Assembly (NCBI GenBank): GCA_964636705.1
Contig: CAZWUJ010000003.1
Span: 131,801-195,800 of the forward strand
Length of the DNA stretch: 64,000 nt
Reading direction: 5' to 3'
Origin: VXRJ01 sp964636705
GTDB lineage: Bacteria; Acidobacteriota; Vicinamibacteria; Vicinamibacterales; UBA8438
Under the pieces are notes generated by a model. It saw only the letters and a list, made by a program, of their open reading frames with translations. It was not told where the DNA came from and searched no databases. Positions within the stretch are counted from its first letter, which is position 1. The number at the start of each line of letters is the position of its first letter. A program made the position numbers and the translations under genes. Shown in pieces: positions 16,684-25,101 of this stretch.

Positions 16684-17562
16684 ATGCCATCAAGGCGCTA
16701 CACGGTCATCGTTGCGGATCGCGACACCGGCGAAGTCCGACGCGGGACCGTAGCCGTTCGTCCGGCGGTGACGGGGCTTGCAATCCTCGCGCTTCTTCCG
16801 ACCGCCCTCCTGGGCGTTTCCCGCTGGGGGGCGCAGGGTGAAATCAATCGCCTCCGCGCCGACAACGCCCGTCTCCATGTCGAAAACGTGAGTTACCGGT
16901 CCGGTGCGGCCGAGCTCTCGGACCAGATCGGGTCGCTCCGGAACGCGGTTGACCGGCTCACTGCGCGTGATGGCATGAACGAACCGGTGCAGCGGTTGAT
17001 CGATCGGCTGCCGGCGTCGGTAGATCTCGATGTTCCGGCTACGCCCGCGCCGGGTCCGACATTCGATCGACTCCGCACGGTGCTTGACTCACTGGACGGT
17101 GAACTGTCGGCAATCCGCCACAGCGTGGCGTTGCGGGAGACTCTTGCTGGTGCAACTCCCAGCATCTGGCCGGCCGACGGCTGGATTTCGAGCGGCTTCG
17201 GCTATCGGAACGATCCGTTTACCGGAAAACGGGAGTTCCATCCCGCCCTCGATATCTCGACTCGCGCCGGCGAGCCGGTGTACGCCACCGCAAGTGGCCT
17301 TGTTGCGGCCGCGCATCGCCAGGGCAACTACGGTAATCTGGTCGAGATCAGGCACGGCTTCGATCTCTCGACCCGGTATGGACACCTGTCGGCGTTTGCG
17401 GTAGGGGTCGGCGACACCGTGGAGCGGGGCGACATCATCGGGTATGCGGGCGCCACCGGACGAGCAACCGGCTACCATGTCCACTACGAAGTCTCCGTCA
17501 ACGGCCAGAACATCAATCCACTCCGCCTTCTGACCGATACCGACCCGATTTCAGCGAATTGA
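16684..17562 (+). CDS. Membrane-anchored M23 (LytM) peptidoglycan peptidase
   Basis: A 292-residue protein: a cytoplasmic N-terminus, one transmembrane helix (about 28-48), a coiled coil (about 52-95) and a C-terminal LytM/M23 domain (about 165-285). The zinc motifs HPALD (His186, Asp190) and HVH (His265, His267) are intact, so an active endopeptidase is expected, probably splitting peptide cross-links in the wall. This layout matches the family of coiled-coil M23 proteins encoded next to secA in several bacterial groups, as is the case here with secA 28 bp downstream. Confidence 0.92.
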   Translation: MPSRRYTVIVADRDTGEVRRGTVAVRPAVTGLAILALLPTALLGVSRWGAQGEINRLRADNARLHVENVSYRSGAAELSDQIGSLRNAVDRLTARDGMNEPVQRLIDRLPASVDLDVPATPAPGPTFDRLRTVLDSLDGELSAIRHSVALRETLAGATPSIWPADGWISSGFGYRNDPFTGKREFHPALDISTRAGEPVYATASGLVAAAHRQGNYGNLVEIRHGFDLSTRYGHLSAFAVGVGDTVERGDIIGYAGATGRATGYHVHYEVSVNGQNINPLRLLTDTDPISAN

Positions 17563-17590
17563 CCGCCCCGCGCCATGCGCGCCCGATGTG

Positions 17591-20509
17591 ATGCTGGACA
17601 CCGTCCTTGCGAAGGTCTTCGGCACACAGAACCAGCGGGATCTCAAGCGCGTCCAGCCGTTCGTCACGCGGATCGGTGAACGCGAACCCGGCATGCGCGC
17701 TTGCTCGGACGCCGAGTTGCGCGGGCACACCGCCGGTTTCCGCGAGCAGATTGACCAGGGCGCGACGCTCGACGATCTCCTGATCGACGCCTTCGCGGTA
17801 GTGCGCGAAGCAGGCCGGCGAGTGCTTGCGATGCGCCATTTCGACGTGCAGTTGATCGGCGGCATCATGCTGCACCGCGGCAGGATCGCGGAGATGAAGA
17901 CCGGCGAAGGAAAGACGCTGGTCGCCACGCTCGCCGCCTATCTCAACGCGCTCGACGGCCGTGGTGTCCATGTCGTCACCGTGAACGACTACCTGGCCCG
18001 GCGTGACGCGGAGTGGATGGGACGGATCTACCGCTTCCTCGGATTGTCGGTGGGGGTCATTCAGCACGACCTGCGAGACCACGAACGGCGGGAAGCGTAC
18101 GCGTCAGACATCACGTACGGCACGAACAACGAGTTCGGATTCGACTACCTCCGGGACAACATGAAGTTCAACGTGTCGCAGTTCGTGCAGCGGGGCCACC
18201 GCTTCGCGATCGTCGACGAAGTGGACAGCATCCTGATCGACGAGGCGCGCACACCGCTGATCATTTCCGGACCTGCGCAACAGTCGACGGAGCTCTACTA
18301 CGAGGTGGATCGGATCATCCCGCGGCTCAAGCGGGGCGCGGTCACCCAGGGCAACGTGCCGGCGGAACGGCGGGAGGAACTCGAAGACACCGGCGACTTC
18401 CTGATTGACGAGAAACACAAGACGGTCACGCTGACCGAGAGCTGCATGGCGATCTGCGAGACACTGCTCGGCCACCGTTTGCAACCGGGAGGTCTTTACG
18501 ATCCGGTCAACATGCCGCTTCTGCATCACATCAACCAGGCGCTCCGCGCCCACACGCTCTACGAGCGTGACGTCGACTACATGGTCAAGGACGGCCAGGT
18601 CGTGATCGTCGACGAGTTCACTGGCCGGCTGATGCCGGGGCGCCGGTGGAGCGATGGCCTGCATCAGGCGGTGGAAGCGAAGGAGAAGGTCAAGATCGAG
18701 CGGGAAAACCAGACGCTCGCCACCGTTACGTTTCAGAACTACTTCCGCAAGTACGACAAGCTGGCCGGGATGACCGGCACCGCTGAGACCGAAGCGACCG
18801 AGTTCGCGAAGATCTACGAGCTGGACGTCTTCTCCGTCCCCACCAATCGGCCGCTGATGCGGATCGAGGAACCGGATTCGATCTACCGCACGGCGCGTGA
18901 GAAGTACAACGCCATTGTCGACGACATCATTGCCACGCAGGAAGCCGGCCGGCCGGTTCTCGCCGGGACGGTGTCGATCGAGAAGTCGGAACGGCTCTCG
19001 GGCCTGCTGAAACGGCGCGGAGTCAAGCACACCGTGCTCAACGCGAAGTACCACGACAAGGAGGCGGAGATCGTCGCGCAGGCCGGTCGCGAAGGGACCG
19101 TCACGATCGCAACCAACATGGCGGGCCGCGGCACGGACATCCTGCTCGGCGGCAACGCGGAGCACATGGCGCGACGGCAGGCGCTCGCGGAGGGGGTGGC
19201 CGAGCGGCTGCCGCCAGGTGAGCAGAAGTTCGTCGACGACGACGAGTTCACATACTTCCCGCACGACGGCTTCTACCGTGTGCCGCGAGCCGACTGGGAA
19301 CGAATCTTCACGCAAGCCAGAACGGAAACCGACGCCGAGCACGCGCGGGTAGTCGAAGCCGGCGGCCTCCACATCATTGGTACCGAGCGGCATGAAGCGC
19401 GGCGAATCGACAATCAGTTGCGCGGCCGCGCCGGGCGGCAGGGTGACCCGGGATCATCCCGATTCTATCTGTCGCTGGAGGACGACCTCATGCGCATCTT
19501 CGGCTCCGATCGCGTCCAGGGTCTGATGGACCGCCTGGGCATGGAGGAGGGGGTGCCGATCGAGCACGGCATGGTGACCAAGGCGATCGAGCGCGCGCAG
19601 AAGCAGGTCGAGGGGCAGCACTTCTCGGTTCGCAAACACCTGCTCGAGTACGACGACGTGATGAACAAGCAGCGCGAGAACGTCTACGCGCTGCGGCGGG
19701 AATTGCTCGAAGACCAGATTCGACTCGAAGAGTCTGACGAACCGATCAGCGCCCACGACTACCTGTTTACGCTCGCCGAAGGACTGCTGGACGACATCAT
19801 CGAGACCCATTGCGGTCGGGAACTGGATCCGGAAGAATGGGATCTGCCGGCCGTCACGCGACGCGTGGCGGAGCTGTTCGGTCTGGACGACGAGGCGAGC
19901 GCCGCGATCGACCTGAGCGACAAGAGCCCGGACGAGATGCACGATGAGCTATGGAGCACCGTGCAGGCGACCTACGAAGCGAAGGCCGGGACGATCGACG
20001 AAGCGGTCATGCACCGCGTCGAGCGCGACGTCATGCTGCAGGTTGTGGACACGCAATGGAAAGACCACCTTTATGGTCTGGACCACCTGAAGGAAGGCAT
20101 CAGCCTCCGCGGCTACGGTCAGCGCAACCCGCTGGTGGAATACAAGCGGGAGAGCTTCGCCATGTTCCAGGCCATGAAGGAGCGCATCGACGAGGAGACG
20201 ATCCGCTACCTGTGGCGCATACGGCCGGTCGTACGCGAGCCCGACGATACCGGTGGCGCGCCCCCAACGATGCCGGCACGCCAGACGACGCCACTCTCGT
20301 TCAACGATCCCGGCGCAACGGAGCCAGCGTTCGCGGGCGCGGGAGCAGCCATCGGGGCGGTTGGCCCTGGCGCCGGACCTCGCCCCGCGCGCGTCGGCGG
20401 GGACGATGCGGCGGTGGTGACCGTGCGGCGCGATTCGCCTAAGGTTGGACGGAACGATCCATGCCCATGCGGCAGCGGAAAGAAGTACAAGAAGTGTCAC
20501 GGGGCGTAA
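17591..20509 (+). CDS. secA: Preprotein translocase ATPase SecA
   Basis: A 972-residue SecA motor that pushes unfolded preproteins through SecYEG. Visible elements: Walker A GEGKT (105-109), the DEVDSILIDEARTPLIISG box, MTGTAETEATEF, GRGTDILLGGNAEH, GRAGRQGDPGSSRFYLSLED, and a C-terminal zinc site CPCGSGKKYKKCH used to bind SecB or lipids. Between the core and the zinc tail is a Pro/Ala/Gly-rich linker. GTG and ATG codons are adjacent at the start (17588 and 17591); the ATG was chosen because MLDTVLAKVFG matches the usual SecA N-terminus. Length is slightly above the typical 900. Confidence 0.98.
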   Translation: MLDTVLAKVFGTQNQRDLKRVQPFVTRIGEREPGMRACSDAELRGHTAGFREQIDQGATLDDLLIDAFAVVREAGRRVLAMRHFDVQLIGGIMLHRGRIAEMKTGEGKTLVATLAAYLNALDGRGVHVVTVNDYLARRDAEWMGRIYRFLGLSVGVIQHDLRDHERREAYASDITYGTNNEFGFDYLRDNMKFNVSQFVQRGHRFAIVDEVDSILIDEARTPLIISGPAQQSTELYYEVDRIIPRLKRGAVTQGNVPAERREELEDTGDFLIDEKHKTVTLTESCMAICETLLGHRLQPGGLYDPVNMPLLHHINQALRAHTLYERDVDYMVKDGQVVIVDEFTGRLMPGRRWSDGLHQAVEAKEKVKIERENQTLATVTFQNYFRKYDKLAGMTGTAETEATEFAKIYELDVFSVPTNRPLMRIEEPDSIYRTAREKYNAIVDDIIATQEAGRPVLAGTVSIEKSERLSGLLKRRGVKHTVLNAKYHDKEAEIVAQAGREGTVTIATNMAGRGTDILLGGNAEHMARRQALAEGVAERLPPGEQKFVDDDEFTYFPHDGFYRVPRADWERIFTQARTETDAEHARVVEAGGLHIIGTERHEARRIDNQLRGRAGRQGDPGSSRFYLSLEDDLMRIFGSDRVQGLMDRLGMEEGVPIEHGMVTKAIERAQKQVEGQHFSVRKHLLEYDDVMNKQRENVYALRRELLEDQIRLEESDEPISAHDYLFTLAEGLLDDIIETHCGRELDPEEWDLPAVTRRVAELFGLDDEASAAIDLSDKSPDEMHDELWSTVQATYEAKAGTIDEAVMHRVERDVMLQVVDTQWKDHLYGLDHLKEGISLRGYGQRNPLVEYKRESFAMFQAMKERIDEETIRYLWRIRPVVREPDDTGGAPPTMPARQTTPLSFNDPGATEPAFAGAGAAIGAVGPGAGPRPARVGGDDAAVVTVRRDSPKVGRNDPCPCGSGKKYKKCHGA

Positions 20510-20524
20510 GGGGAGGATCCCGAG

Positions 20525-22063
20525 TTGGCAACGCACATTGAGACCGCAACCGCGGCGGCGACGGGAACTGCGACCGCGTTCGAGATGGCGCTGACGTTCG
20601 ACGACGTTCTGCTTAAACCGCGCCATTCCGCCACGCTGCCGAGCGCGGTGGACGTATCCACCCGCCTGACTCGCAACATCACTCTCAACCTCCCGCTCGT
20701 CAGCGCCGCCATGGACACCGTCACGGAAGCGCCCATGGCGATTGCGATGGCGCAGCTTGGAGGCATCGGCATCATCCACAAGAACCTCGATGTCGCCATG
20801 CAGGCCTCCGAAGTGGACCGGGTGAAGCGGTCGGAGAGCGGGATGATCGTCAACCCGATTACTCTCTCGCCCCGCGCACGGATCTACCAGGCGCTCGAGT
20901 TGATGAAGAAGTACCGGATCTCGGGGGTGCCGATCACCGAGGACGGCCGGAACGAGGGACGCCTGGTCGGAATCCTCACGAACCGCGACCTTCGGTTCCT
21001 GAGCGACGTCGAGCTACCCATCGCGGAGGTGATGACGCGCGAGAACCTGATCACCGTCCCGGTCGGCACGACGCTGGTCCAGGCCGAGAAAATCCTGCAT
21101 CGCCACCGTGTGGAGAAGCTCCTTGTCGTCGACAGCGACTTCAACCTGCGTGGGCTGATAACCGTCAAGGACATCCAGAAGGCGATCAAGTACCCGACGG
21201 CAAGCAAGGACGGACTCGGCCGTCTGCGTGTGGGCGCGGCGATCGGAATCGGCCAGGACGCCATCGAACGCGCGGAGGCCCTCGCGGCGGCGCATGTCGA
21301 CGTTCTCGTGTTGGACAGCGCACATGGCCACTCGCAGAACGTAATCGACGCGGCAAGGCGGCTCCGGCGCGAGTTTCCCGACCTCGACCTGATCGCCGGC
21401 AACGTGGCCACCGCGGAAGGAACCCGGGCGCTGATCGACGCGGGCGTGGATGCGGTAAAGGTTGGGATTGGTTCCGGCTCCATCTGCACGACGCGGATCA
21501 TTGCCGGTATCGGGGTCCCGATGGTGACGGCCGTACTCGATAGCGCGCGCGCGGCGGCAGCGGCCGACATCCCGATCGTTGCCGACGGCGGCATTCGCTA
21601 CTCCGGTGACATCACGAAGGCGCTCGCCTGCGGCGCGCATACGGTGATGGTGGGAAGCCTGTTCGCCGGCACCGAGGAGAGCCCGGGCGAACTGATTCTG
21701 TACCAGGGACGCAGTTTCAAGGAGTACCGCGGCATGGGCTCAATCGGCGCCATGCGCCGAGGAAGCCGGGACCGCTACTTCCAGGAGGAATTCGACCTCA
21801 ACGTTGCGGCAGAGGATCGCGACGAGAAGCTGGTCCCGGAAGGCATCGAGGGACGCGTTGCGTACAAGGGAACACTCGCGACGATGGTGCACCAACTCGT
21901 AGGCGGCCTGCGGGCCGGCATGGGCTACTGCGGCGCCCCGACGCTGGAGGCCCTGCAGCGCGATGCGGAGTTTGTCCGGATCACGCCGGCCGGCGCGCAT
22001 GAGAGCCACGTCCATGACGTGGTCATCACGAAGGAAGCGCCCAACTATCAGGCCAAGCACTGA
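20525..22063 (+). CDS. guaB: Inosine-5'-monophosphate dehydrogenase
   Basis: A 512-residue IMP dehydrogenase, which makes XMP from IMP with NAD+, the committed step of guanine nucleotide synthesis. The barrel starts MALTFDDVLLKPRHS; two CBS domains follow (about residues 110-225); the active-site loop has GSGSICTTRII with the catalytic Cys; the flap region reads YRGMGSIGAMRRGSRDRY. The frame begins at TTG 20525, preceded by GGGGAGG at a fair distance, giving about 20 residues before the conserved domain; an ATG at 20585 is an alternative. It follows secA by 15 bp and is probably cotranscribed. Confidence 0.96.
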   Translation: MATHIETATAAATGTATAFEMALTFDDVLLKPRHSATLPSAVDVSTRLTRNITLNLPLVSAAMDTVTEAPMAIAMAQLGGIGIIHKNLDVAMQASEVDRVKRSESGMIVNPITLSPRARIYQALELMKKYRISGVPITEDGRNEGRLVGILTNRDLRFLSDVELPIAEVMTRENLITVPVGTTLVQAEKILHRHRVEKLLVVDSDFNLRGLITVKDIQKAIKYPTASKDGLGRLRVGAAIGIGQDAIERAEALAAAHVDVLVLDSAHGHSQNVIDAARRLRREFPDLDLIAGNVATAEGTRALIDAGVDAVKVGIGSGSICTTRIIAGIGVPMVTAVLDSARAAAAADIPIVADGGIRYSGDITKALACGAHTVMVGSLFAGTEESPGELILYQGRSFKEYRGMGSIGAMRRGSRDRYFQEEFDLNVAAEDRDEKLVPEGIEGRVAYKGTLATMVHQLVGGLRAGMGYCGAPTLEALQRDAEFVRITPAGAHESHVHDVVITKEAPNYQAKH

Positions 22064-22117
22064 CCGCCGGGAGCGGGAGGCGCCAGATCCGGGCAAGCAG
22101 CCGGAGGAAGCGCGTCC

Positions 22118-22540
22118 TCAGTTCATGATCGTCACCGTTCGATCGTCGCCGCCGCGATCGTCGATGCGTACCTGGATCGCGCCCTCCGGGGCCACCGGGA
22201 GGCGGTCCGCCCATTCCACCGCCACGATGACATCGCCAGCCGCCAGCTCCAGCAGTTGCGGCTCGAATACCGTCGTTTCCGCGATGCTGAGGCGGTACAG
22301 ATCGACGTGGTGGACGGTCCGTCGTCCCGCGTACTCCTGGGCCAGGACGAACGTCGGGCTGCTCACCTCATCCGGCGACCCACCGGCGCCCTCCACCAGG
22401 CCGCGCACAAACGCGGTCTTGCCGGCCCCCAGGTCGCCGTAGAGGAGAATCGTCACCGGAGCGCCGGCGTCGAGAGATGCTGCCAGGTCGCGCGCGATGC
22501 GGTGCGTATCCTCCTCGGAACGGCTCTGGTGCGTCACCAC
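22118..22540 (-). CDS. tsaE: tRNA threonylcarbamoyladenosine biosynthesis ATPase TsaE
   Basis: A 140-residue P-loop protein with Walker A GDLGAGKTAFVRGL (about 35-48), the TsaE segment VSSPTFVLAQEYAG, HHVDLYRL (Walker B region) and VAVEWADRLP. TsaE supports the TsaB-TsaD complex in making the t6A modification on tRNAs reading ANN codons. It uses a GTG start and overlaps the NnrD/NnrE gene by 7 bp; this nnr-tsaE pairing is common in bacteria. Confidence 0.93.
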   Translation of the reverse strand: MVTHQSRSEEDTHRIARDLAASLDAGAPVTILLYGDLGAGKTAFVRGLVEGAGGSPDEVSSPTFVLAQEYAGRRTVHHVDLYRLSIAETTVFEPQLLELAAGDVIVAVEWADRLPVAPEGAIQVRIDDRGGDDRTVTIMN

Positions 22541-24141
22541 GGGTCAACCGCCTCCCCGCGCTGGAGCATCGTCGTCGCCACGCCAAGCCGGGCAGCAATA
22601 TCACCGGCGATCAGGCCAGTCTGGCCAACGTCACGCGCCGCAAGATCTCCCGCCAGGCCATGCAGGTAGACGGCGAGCGCGACCGCGTCGGACAGTTGGT
22701 CCGTCTGCCCGATCCAGCCGGCGATCGCCCCGGTGAGCACGTCGCCGCTTCCGCCGGTCGCCATCCCGGGGTTGCCCGTAGCGTTGATCCGGACACTTCC
22801 ATCCGGTGAGGCAATCACCGTCCGAGCCCCCTTCAGAACGACGGTCAGTTCGTGCTCCTGGGCAAACGTGCTGGCGACGCCGATCCGATTCCGCTCCACC
22901 GCCGCGCCCGTAGTGCCCGCGAGCCGCGCCATTTCCCCTGCATGCGGCGTGATCACGATCGGACTGCCTGATCGGCCGCGCAGACGCTTTGGCGCCTCGC
23001 CGCAGGCGTTGAGCGCATCCGCATCCAGGACGAGGGGAGCAGGACTGTCCCGATCGATCAGCGTCTGCACCAGCTTCAGGGTCCCCTTGCCGATCCCCAG
23101 CCCGGGACCGGCGGCGACTACGTCCCACCGCCCGGTCAACAGCTCCGCCAGTCCCTTGCGGGTAATCGCACCGTCACGCTCCGGCAACGGATACGTCATG
23201 TATTCCGGGACCTGGGCGACCAGGTCGAGACATGAGCCGGGGGTCGCCACCGTCACAAGGCCAGCTCCCGCGCGGAGGGCGCCGAGGCCAGCCAGTCGCG
23301 CGGCGCCCGTCATCCCGCGCGAGCCGGCAACAATCAGGACCCGCCCGAACATTCCCTTGTGGGCATCGGCTCGCCGCCCGGGCACGCGAAGCTGGAGTTC
23401 GGATCCGGCCAGAAGATCGATCCGCGGACCCTTCAGAGCGTCTATCAGGCCGCGCGGGATTCCGATATCGGCAACCGCTACCGCGCCGGCCGGATCCGGA
23501 TGCAGCAATGGCGCCAGCTTCGGAGCGCCAAGCGCAACGGTGAGCGTCGCCCGGATAGCGGGCCCGTGTACCTGCGGATCCGTGTCCGCTGTCTCACGCG
23601 TGGATGCCGCCACTCCCGGCTGTTCCATGAGGCCAGACGGAACATCGATCGAAACGACCGGCCGGGACGCTGCATTGACATCCACCGCCACGCGCGCCGG
23701 AGTGCCTTCGAGCGGCCGGTTCAGCCCGGTGCCGACAAGGGCGTCGACGATGAGCGACGACGACGCAAGTCGCGCCGCCATGCCATTCCAGGTATATTCG
23801 TCCTCCACTTCGGTGATCGGCACACCGGAGCTTCGCGCCCGTTCGAACATCTCGCGCGCGTCGCCAGCGAGATCGCCAAGACGTCCAATCAGCAAGCCCG
23901 CGACATCGCACACGCCGCGCTCCTGCAGGATCCGGGCCACAACCCAGCCGTCGCCGCCGTTGTTGCCCCTTCCGCACAGCACCGTCACCGGCCCGCCGTC
24001 GAGCCGGCCGGAGAGGCGGGCGTCCACCGCCGCCACCACTTCACGACCCGCCCGCTCCATCAATTCAATGGACGGCACGCCATGCTCCTCTATTGTCCGC
24101 CGGTCGACCTCGCGCATCTGCGCCGCCGTGACCACCCGCAT
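22534..24141 (-). CDS. nnrDE: Bifunctional NAD(P)HX epimerase/dehydratase
   Basis: A 535-residue fusion that repairs hydrated NAD(P)H. The N-terminal NnrE (YjeF_N) epimerase domain spans about 1-225, with CGRGNNGGDGWVVARIL and VDALVGTGLNRPL. The C-terminal ADP-dependent dehydratase NnrD (YjeF_C) spans about 235-525, with VIVAGSRGMTGAARLAGLGAL, PLVLDADALNA, ITPHAGEMARL and NPGMATGGSGDVLTGAIAGW. Both domains have their signature motifs. It begins at ATG 24141, 48 bp from the divergent aminotransferase gene, and is the first gene of a two-gene operon with tsaE. Confidence 0.95.
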   Translation of the reverse strand: MRVVTAAQMREVDRRTIEEHGVPSIELMERAGREVVAAVDARLSGRLDGGPVTVLCGRGNNGGDGWVVARILQERGVCDVAGLLIGRLGDLAGDAREMFERARSSGVPITEVEDEYTWNGMAARLASSSLIVDALVGTGLNRPLEGTPARVAVDVNAASRPVVSIDVPSGLMEQPGVAASTRETADTDPQVHGPAIRATLTVALGAPKLAPLLHPDPAGAVAVADIGIPRGLIDALKGPRIDLLAGSELQLRVPGRRADAHKGMFGRVLIVAGSRGMTGAARLAGLGALRAGAGLVTVATPGSCLDLVAQVPEYMTYPLPERDGAITRKGLAELLTGRWDVVAAGPGLGIGKGTLKLVQTLIDRDSPAPLVLDADALNACGEAPKRLRGRSGSPIVITPHAGEMARLAGTTGAAVERNRIGVASTFAQEHELTVVLKGARTVIASPDGSVRINATGNPGMATGGSGDVLTGAIAGWIGQTDQLSDAVALAVYLHGLAGDLAARDVGQTGLIAGDIAARLGVATTMLQRGEAVDPW

Positions 24142-24189
24142 GACTCCATCCTATCCGGTCGGCGATAATCCAGGGATCCATCACCTCTC

Positions 24190-25053
24190 ATGAAGACAAC
24201 CGTCAACGTCAACGGCCGGATCCGCGACGGACGCGAGGCAACCGTGTCTGCGCTCGACTACGGCTATCTCTTCGGCGACGGTGTCTACGAGACCCTGCGG
24301 ACGTACAACCGCCGCCCTTTCCTGCTCGACCGGCACCTCGCCAGGTTTCGCGCCTCAGCGGAGCAACTGGCGCTGCCCATGCCCTTCGACGTCGCGGAAT
24401 GGGAAACTCGGCTCGCCGAGACGATGTGGGCTCTCGATCACGACGGCGAGGTGACGATCCGGCTGCTGCTGACCCGCGGCCTGGGTGACTTCTCGTACGA
24501 CCCGGCTGCGTGCCCCTCCCCCACCGCCGTGATCATCGTGCGGCCGCTCGCCGAAGTGCCCGCGGATCACGTGGAGCACGGCATCACGGTCCATATCTCG
24601 TCCGTCATCCGAAACCATCCGCGAGCCCTCAGCCCCCGAATCAAGTCGAACAACCTGCTGAACAACATCCTGGCGATGCAGGAGGCAATTCGCGAGGGGG
24701 CCAGCGAAGCGTTGCTGCTCAACGACCGGGGCGAACTGACGGAGTGCGCACAGTCGAATGTCTTCCTGGTTCTGGACGGCGCGGCGCTGACGCCGCCACT
24801 CGAGGCAGGGCTCCTCGAGGGCGTCACTCGCAACTTCCTATTCGAAGTGGGGAAGGCGGCAGGTGTGCCGGTGCGCGAGCAGACGCTACGGCTGGAGCAT
24901 CTCGCGATTGCCGACGAACTGTTCGTTACGAGCACGACGCGCGAGGTGCTCGGCGTTACGCGGGTCGACGCTATCGAGTACGGTCACGGCCGCCCCGGCC
25001 CGATCACCCGCACGCTCGCTACCGAATTCCGCCGTCTGGCAAACGGCGATTGA
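24190..25053 (+). CDS. Class IV PLP aminotransferase
   Basis: A 287-residue fold-type IV PLP enzyme related to branched-chain aminotransferase (IlvE), D-amino-acid aminotransferase and aminodeoxychorismate lyase. Motifs: ALDYGYLFGDGVYETLRTY near residue 20, the PLP lysine in PRIKSNNLLNNILAMQEA, LLNDRGELTECAQSNVFLV, and ELFVTSTTREVLGVTRVD. The substrate cannot be fixed from these motifs. It stands alone between two opposite-strand units: divergent from nnrDE, convergent with gcvP. No clear Shine-Dalgarno sequence precedes the ATG. Confidence 0.9.
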   Translation: MKTTVNVNGRIRDGREATVSALDYGYLFGDGVYETLRTYNRRPFLLDRHLARFRASAEQLALPMPFDVAEWETRLAETMWALDHDGEVTIRLLLTRGLGDFSYDPAACPSPTAVIIVRPLAEVPADHVEHGITVHISSVIRNHPRALSPRIKSNNLLNNILAMQEAIREGASEALLLNDRGELTECAQSNVFLVLDGAALTPPLEAGLLEGVTRNFLFEVGKAAGVPVREQTLRLEHLAIADELFVTSTTREVLGVTRVDAIEYGHGRPGPITRTLATEFRRLANGD

Positions 25054-25101
25054 ATCGGACAGCGACCTTACGCCAGGCCGGGGCATAAGCGAGCCGTCCC
25101 G